Shown: positions 1-4,400 of the stretch, in pieces
Position numbering within the stretch: position 1 is the first letter of the stretch
Layout: the number at the start of each line of letters is the position of its first letter
From: an uncultured Rhodospirillaceae bacterium
GTDB taxonomy: Bacteria > Pseudomonadota > Alphaproteobacteria > RF32 > CAG-239
DNA length: 5,728 bases
NCBI GenBank assembly: GCA_900320035.1
Contig: ONQU01000080.1
Location: forward strand, 1 to 5,728
Direction: 5' to 3'
Made by a program: the position numbers and the translations under genes
Notes under the pieces: model-generated
The model's input: only the letters and a program-made list of their open reading frames with translations
What the model was told of the DNA's origin: nothing
Databases searched by the model: none

Positions 1-87
1 ATAAACGAAAAGTATTCATTGAAACTTATAAATGCTGCTGGTCGTGTTTATGATGGTATCAGTGCCATTAAGAAATGTTTGAGATAA
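1..87 (+). CDS. C-terminal end of an unidentified protein (partial at left edge)
   Basis: Frame 1 is open from the window edge to a TAA at 85-87, giving 28 residues that end in a basic stretch (AIKKCLR). The composition, with NAAGRVYDGISAIKK in the middle, looks like normal soluble protein rather than out-of-frame AT-rich noise, but an open run this short can arise by chance. I do not recognise the family. Its last 20 bases overlap the 3' end of the minus-strand DUF3768 gene, so the two genes would converge tail to tail. No hairpin terminator is visible between or just after them. The start and most of the gene lie outside the window. Confidence 0.4.
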   Translation: MNEKYSLKLINAAGRVYDGISAIKKCLR

Positions 88-226
88 ATTCATTATAATT
101 TTGCACGAGAGACATGATATTTACAACGTCTTCACTTGATTTAGTGTTAATACTGGCAGTACAAAGAACATGTCCACCAGTGAAGGTCTTTCTAAAATTA
201 TCATTTAATGTTCTGATATCTGTCAT
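68..226 (-). CDS. Short DUF3768 family protein
   Basis: The minus strand encodes 52 residues from ATG at 226-224 to TAA at 70-68. Residues 4-20 read IRTLNDNFRKTFTGGHV, which closely matches the conserved opening of DUF3768 proteins (I-R-x-LND-x-FR-x-TF-x-GG-x-V). The family is of unknown function and is common in Alphaproteobacteria, often in plasmid-borne or accessory regions. Residues 33-48 (DVVNIMSLVQNYNEFI) fit the helix that follows in the family. The usual second half with a D-x-x-x-EHDFG motif is absent: the frame stops right where it should begin, and neither other minus frame of positions 1-67 supplies it. The protein is therefore a natural short form or a truncated copy. The start overlaps the preceding stop codon as TAATG and has no good ribosome binding site of its own, which points to translational coupling. 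Family assignment rests on recall of the motif, not a search. Confidence 0.72.
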   Translation of the reverse strand: MTDIRTLNDNFRKTFTGGHVLCTASINTKSSEDVVNIMSLVQNYNEFISNIS

Positions 227-498
227 TAATTAAGACTTTCAATTTTAGTGTTTTCATCTGATAAAAATTCCTTAAATCTACAAAGAGCATTCCAAACTGA
301 GTAATGAGATGTCTTAGCATAGCTTGAATTCTGACCGGTTTTATCATATTGCGGTATAATTTCCGAAAGGTGTTCTGCCAGGTACTCATAAGATATTTTC
401 TCTCTTGCACACAGACGTCTCAAACGATCTGGGTAATCAACAGCCGTCGTCGGTTTATAATTATTATCTAAAAGCCAAGCTTCGAACAACATTTGCAT
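226..498 (-). CDS. 90-residue protein resembling a tyrosine recombinase N-terminal SAM-like domain, no catalytic domain
   Basis: The ATG at 498-496 is preceded by AAGGA at 510-506, seven bases away, and the frame ends at TAA 228-226. The protein has the layout of a core-binding (SAM-like) integrase domain: an opening helix FEAWLLDNN (residues 5-13), then KPTTAVDYPDRLRRLC (15-30, like the T-x-x-x-Y-x-x-x-L helix), a third helix ending in IIPQYDKTG, and a last helix SVWNALCRFKEFLSD (67-81), like the nALr-x-F-x-x-FL helix of integrases. In recombinases this domain clamps DNA beside the catalytic domain. Here no R-H-R-Y catalytic region follows; the next gene starts on its stop codon. It could be a stand-alone DNA-binding protein, a regulator of a recombinase elsewhere, or a small family that only looks similar. 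It sits 29 bases after the 43-residue gene, probably in one transcript. That it is a gene is clear; the function is tentative. Confidence 0.75.
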   Translation of the reverse strand: MQMLFEAWLLDNNYKPTTAVDYPDRLRRLCAREKISYEYLAEHLSEIIPQYDKTGQNSSYAKTSHYSVWNALCRFKEFLSDENTKIESLN

Positions 499-527
499 GA
501 TATTTTCCTTTCATAATAAAGTTAATT

Positions 528-659
528 TTAATCAACGTGAACAATTTCGGTCATTACAGCACAACCACGGGCCTTTTCAGCTTCACAAGCCTCGATAGCT
601 TCTCTAAGACTCCAATACAAGTAAGGCATGAGAATTCCATTAATTTTAATCTGATACAT
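528..659 (-). CDS. 43-residue small protein of unknown function
   Basis: ATG at 659-657 is preceded by AAGGAG at 672-667 with a seven-base gap, a near-perfect ribosome binding site. The frame runs to TAA at 530-528. The protein starts with a probable beta strand (MYQIKINGILMPYLY), continues with an amphipathic helix (SLREAIEACEAEKARG, residues 17-32) and ends with a second strand (CAVMTEIVHVD), suggesting a compact beta-alpha-beta fold. It has no signal peptide and no membrane segment. Two cysteines (C25 and C33) flank the end of the helix. I do not recognise the family. It is the first gene of the leftward block and lies about 37 bases downstream of the likely transcription start. Evidence for a real gene is the ribosome binding site, the well-formed composition and the close fit with the next gene. 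Confidence 0.7.
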   Translation of the reverse strand: MYQIKINGILMPYLYWSLREAIEACEAEKARGCAVMTEIVHVD

Positions 660-698
660 GATTTTTCTCCTTAAAACGAGTTATTAACTATTTACATT

Positions 699-716
699 AA
701 ATAGTATAACCTATTT
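699..716 (-). promoter_or_regulatory. Possible promoter -10 within an inverted repeat, leftward operon
   Basis: On the minus strand TATACT at 708-703 is a fair -10 element for the small-gene operon, putting the start of the RNA near 696 and the first start codon about 37 bases on. No good -35 lies 16-18 bases upstream (CTCCCG at 731-726), so an activator or another promoter may be needed. The -10 overlaps an inverted repeat, AAATAG (699-704), six bases, CTATTT (711-716), which is placed as a repressor operator would be. In sequence this AT-rich a 6-base inverted repeat can occur by chance. Confidence 0.4.
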
Positions 717-800
717 TAGGGACATCGGGAGCCCGGAAAACACAAGCTACCAACGACATTTTGTTTCGATTTGCAATAACGGAGAACAAATCCTTGTATT

Positions 801-845
801 AAAAAAAAAAAAAATAATACCAAGCCCCGTGCATAACTTGGTATT
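801..845 (-). terminator. Rho-independent terminator reading leftward, with T14 tract
   Basis: AATACCAAG (816-824) and CTTGGTATT (837-845) form a perfect 9-base stem with a 12-base loop. Read on the minus strand the stem is followed by one A and then 14 T (814-801), the classic form of an intrinsic terminator. Read on the plus strand the hairpin is followed only by TATAAATG, so termination that way should be weak. The odd point is that no leftward gene ends here: to the right lie only the plus-strand promoter and the large plus-strand gene. Confidence 0.7.
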
Positions 846-877
846 TATAAATGAAATAATTTTAGACAAAATTAATG

Positions 878-906
878 TTGACTTTTTTATATATTATTGT
901 TACAAT
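878..906 (+). promoter_or_regulatory. Sigma70-type promoter of the large gene
   Basis: TTGACT (878-883), a 17-base spacer and TACAAT (901-906) give near-consensus -35 and -10 elements at ideal spacing. Transcription should start near 913, leaving an untranslated leader of only about 17 bases that holds the ribosome binding site and little else. There is no room in the leader for a riboswitch or attenuator. The spacer is very AT-rich (TTTTTATATATTATTG). This looks like a fairly strong promoter dedicated to the large gene. Confidence 0.75.
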
Positions 907-917
907 TAAATAAACTC

Positions 918-923
918 AGGAGA
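918..923 (+). promoter_or_regulatory. Ribosome binding site that fixes the start of the large gene
   Basis: AGGAGA lies six bases before ATG 930. It favours this start over the next in-frame ATG at 996 (residue 23). An in-frame TGA at 879-881 rules out any longer protein beginning upstream of the promoter. Confidence 0.85.
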
Positions 924-929
924 ACTGGT

Positions 930-1457
930 ATGTCTGGACGCATTTTAAACGATAACGACTTTGAAGGCTTGAAACTATATGAAAATGATTCTTTAATGAA
1001 TCAAGAGGTTACTCCTTTAATGCGTAGAATTGTGTCGCGTTTGTTTAAGGATACGGAATTAAATATTGATGATTTTCATTTTACTGTTTTTGAAGATGAA
1101 AGTGCCAATGCATTTTTCATAAATAAAGAAAACACCGAAGAAAAAAAGAAAAATGTTATTGCTATATCTCGTGGACTTTTGGATACTTGTAATAATGAAG
1201 ATGAATTAGCTGGTATTATTGGGCATGAATGCGGACATTATTTGTGGTCTGAAATAGCCGGCGGTAAAAATACAATTTTTCAAGAGCGAACTGCTGACTT
1301 GAGAGCGGTGGACTTGATGATTAATGGCGGATATAATCCTTTAAATCATTTGAATGTGTGTGAAAGAATTTTTAGTTATGGAGGTCGTAGTTACTCTGAT
1401 ATTTGCTTAGATGTGCACGGAAACGGGTTAGCACGTGTTGAAGATATAAAAGCCCGA
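930..1457 (+). other. Domain: compact M48-type zinc metalloprotease (residues about 1-175)
   Basis: Motifs in order: NAF at residues 60-62, a strand and helix start leading to RGLLD at 81-85, EDELAGIIGHECGHYLW with zinc-binding H99 and H103 and catalytic E100, then ERTADLRAVDLM (119-130) ending in GGYNP (133-137). The ExxAD pattern supplies the third zinc ligand, E119, as in HtpX, Oma1 and BepA, and the AVDLM-x-x-GGYNP tail is typical of M48. Only 15 residues separate H103 from E119, whereas most M48 proteins have dozens here, often membrane helices. This form has none, so it should be soluble. All catalytic residues are present, so it is probably active. The M78 (ImmA/IrrE) family also has HExxH and a nearby E, but the AD-x-x-A-x-x-LM-x-x-GYNP tail favours M48. 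Confidence 0.85.
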
Positions 1458-4400
1458 TTAACTATGATTGCCAATGAAAAAGGGGATTTTGCGTTACCAG
1501 ACGAAAAGCCTGATACCGAATATTTAGCAATCAGAGAAAGCGCTCATAGGGCATATGCTAAAGAAGGTTATGATACATACATAGAAAAATGTTTACTTAA
1601 TTCATACGGGAGTAAAGATTTAGAAAAACTTTCTGCGGAGCAAATTATGAATGTAATACACGGAGAGCTTGAAGCTGGCAATCTTGATATTAATACCCGA
1701 AAATTTGAAATATATAAGTGGGTTGAACGTTTGAGTGAAGCAAAAAAATTTGACAATAAATCTTATGAATTGATTGATTTATGCCAAAAAGTTTTTATGA
1801 AAATGCGGAATGACGCGGAAGCAATCCCCTATAGCTATGAAACGGAAAATATAAAAAAGGCACTGAAAAACAACAATAAAAGTATGTTGTATAGTTTTAA
1901 ATTGGAGCCTTTTGGTGATTTTGCAAAGCAAATAGAGAATGTTAAAAAATTCGCCAATTATAAATCCAAAGATGATGCTTTATATTACGCTCGTGAAATG
2001 TATAAATTGAAATGGACGCTGGATTATGCTGGCTGTTTTAAGGATGTTAACTTTTCAACTGTAGATCCAAAAGGAAAAGATAACATTGGTAAAAAACTTC
2101 CGATTGATCAGTTTGAAGAATGGTTGAGCGAAATACCCAAAGAAAACGAAGATTTTCGTATTTTACAATGGGCAATGGATTGTATGGGATTAGGCAATCA
2201 ATATGCGGAAAGATACTGTTCTTCGAACAGCTATGACCATGATGAATATTTTTTGGATAAAAATAAAATAGTTTTAGCTTTTGGAGAAGAAGCAAAACGC
2301 CTGAATGAAGAAAGGCGTATGCTTTCTTTAAGTCAGCAATTTTTGTATGAATGTAACCAAACAAAAAAAGATTTTGATGAAAAAATTCAATTTTATGATA
2401 AATTGGCGCAGTTTTCTATATCGACAAATGAAGAAGAAAAGAAAGCTATAGCAGTTGAATTAGCCGAATATTTTGCCGATGATAATGTTCGATATAAACT
2501 AGATACACCTCTATTTCACTTTAATACCAGAACTTCAAATCCGTACTTTATGCGTAATCCGAATATCCAAGAGGTTTATAATACATTTAATAATTCCCTG
2601 ACTAAAAAGTATTTTTGCGACAATCTTGATTCAGATAGTGATAATATATTTAGAGTTTCCGCATACAAAGAGCGACAAATTGAGGAAAGAAAATTAAAAG
2701 AATATATTGTTGATGATAATGATAAGCTTTTACGAGCTTTAGCTACACTTGAAGATAAGGATATGTACGCTGATATTATTCGGCAAACAAATAAGTATAG
2801 TCGTCGCGAATTTAGAGATAAAGTATGCAACTCATTGATGGAATTAGCCGAATATGTCGCTCCGATGAATCAAAAGAGAGCTGTTAATATTTATGGTTTG
2901 GTAGATGGACAAGTTGAAAGATTCAGCAAGCCGTTTTTTGATTATGGTGACAATCAGTATGAAACAGAGCTTAAAGAAGTCGAAAAGAAATTTGAAAATT
3001 CGGCAAAAGCAATTATCCAGAAAAAATTAAGACGTGCCAGTAAACTCAAGGAATATGTCCGTTATCCGTTGCTGTACCGTTCATCAAATACAACTCAATT
3101 AGATATCATCGTTCTTGATAATTTTAAATACAGAGAAAAATCTGAAATCTTAAAAAATGCCATGGGTGCTTACGGATTTGATTATGAAGCCAATATGGAA
3201 GCCACTATAAAACGTCTTGATCATTTAATGGGACATACTTCAGAAACATCATTATTTAATGAAACAGTCGAAAAAGAGCAACAACTATCCGGTATGCGTT
3301 TACAAAATGATACATACGATTTTTGGCGTAGTGCCGGCATTTTGGTGACAGCCAATGCAATCCGTGAAGGAAAAGACTTTGACCTTAAAAATACACTTAA
3401 GTATATTCGTTTTTGTGAAACATCATCATATTATGCGCCGGTTATAACCGATATTTTTGCAGAAGCAATCCAAAAACATAACAAATTTCATTCTCTATCG
3501 CTAAAAGATAAGTTATATGTATATGAAACAATGAGCGATTTAGATTTATTTTCTGAAAAATATGCAAATAAGGCTGAATTTTTCAAATCTATAGTTCGAG
3601 ATATCGAAAATCATTCTAATCATGATGAAGCAATGCAAATTACTGAAAAACTTCTAAGCTTGCAATATGCCGGAAAACCTTTTAAAGAACATCACTTGAA
3701 ATCTCATGACATAGAGTTTGCCAAAGAAAAGGATTCTTTAATCAGCTTTTATGCCAAAGGAAAATCTGATATTTTAGGTATTGATGATGGTAGCGATACT
3801 TATTATAAAAAAGCCGTAAAAATAGCGGATGAAATTTGTTCTCCCATCCAAATTAATGAAGGATATTACGACGGACGTCTGACTAATCATGAAAAGTTTC
3901 CGCGAACAACATTACAATCAATCATGAAACAGATTTCAACAAATATTGTTTCGCAAGAATTAACTGCACAAATGTTGTCAGAAAGAGGGGATGCAAAATT
4001 TTCTCAGCAAGATGCAAAAGATTTTGATATTGCTGCTCGCTGTGCTGAAGGTGTTATTTCTGCATTGGCAAAAGATTCTCAATCGGCCAAAACAGCTATT
4101 GACTTTTTAAGTAAAAAATGCACTTCTGAAAGTATTGATGAAGTATTTGATAAATTGCCAAAATCTTACGATTTAAGACGTGGTGCTGAAATTAAAGTCG
4201 ACTATTTTGGAAGTAAGAACATTACTTTAGATAATTTTTCTTTACAGCTTTTGCATGACAACTTCTGGCATGCTGATTTACCTGTTCGTGCATACTTAAT
4301 GAATCGAATTCTTAAAGCCTATTCTAATAAAGACGAAGATGTTTTAAATTTAGTGGTAGATATGCACTTTGATGAAAAATCACCATATTATAAAGAAGCT

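Noticed and set aside
201..410. Minus-strand 69-codon frame overlapping the 90-residue gene
   Set aside because: It is out of frame with the better supported gene at 226-498, which has a ribosome binding site and an integrase-like pattern, and it is not needed to explain the DUF3768 gene.
768..792. Inverted repeat GATTTG-N13-CAAATC in the intergenic region
   Set aside because: A 6-base stem with a 13-base loop is weak, has no T tract on either side and sits at no promoter element.
717..800. Possible structured RNA gene between the operon and the terminator, including the GC-rich spot CGGGAGCCCG at 726-735
   Set aside because: The GC-rich hairpin would have too small a loop, and I see no match to tRNA, tmRNA, SRP RNA or a known riboswitch. 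Nothing else recognisable lies in this stretch.
1140..1153. A-AAA-AAG slippery heptamer at 1142-1148 in the large gene, possible programmed frameshift
   Set aside because: The main frame continues with intact protease motifs right after it, so there is nothing to gain from a shift; A-runs are expected in lysine-rich AT-rich code.
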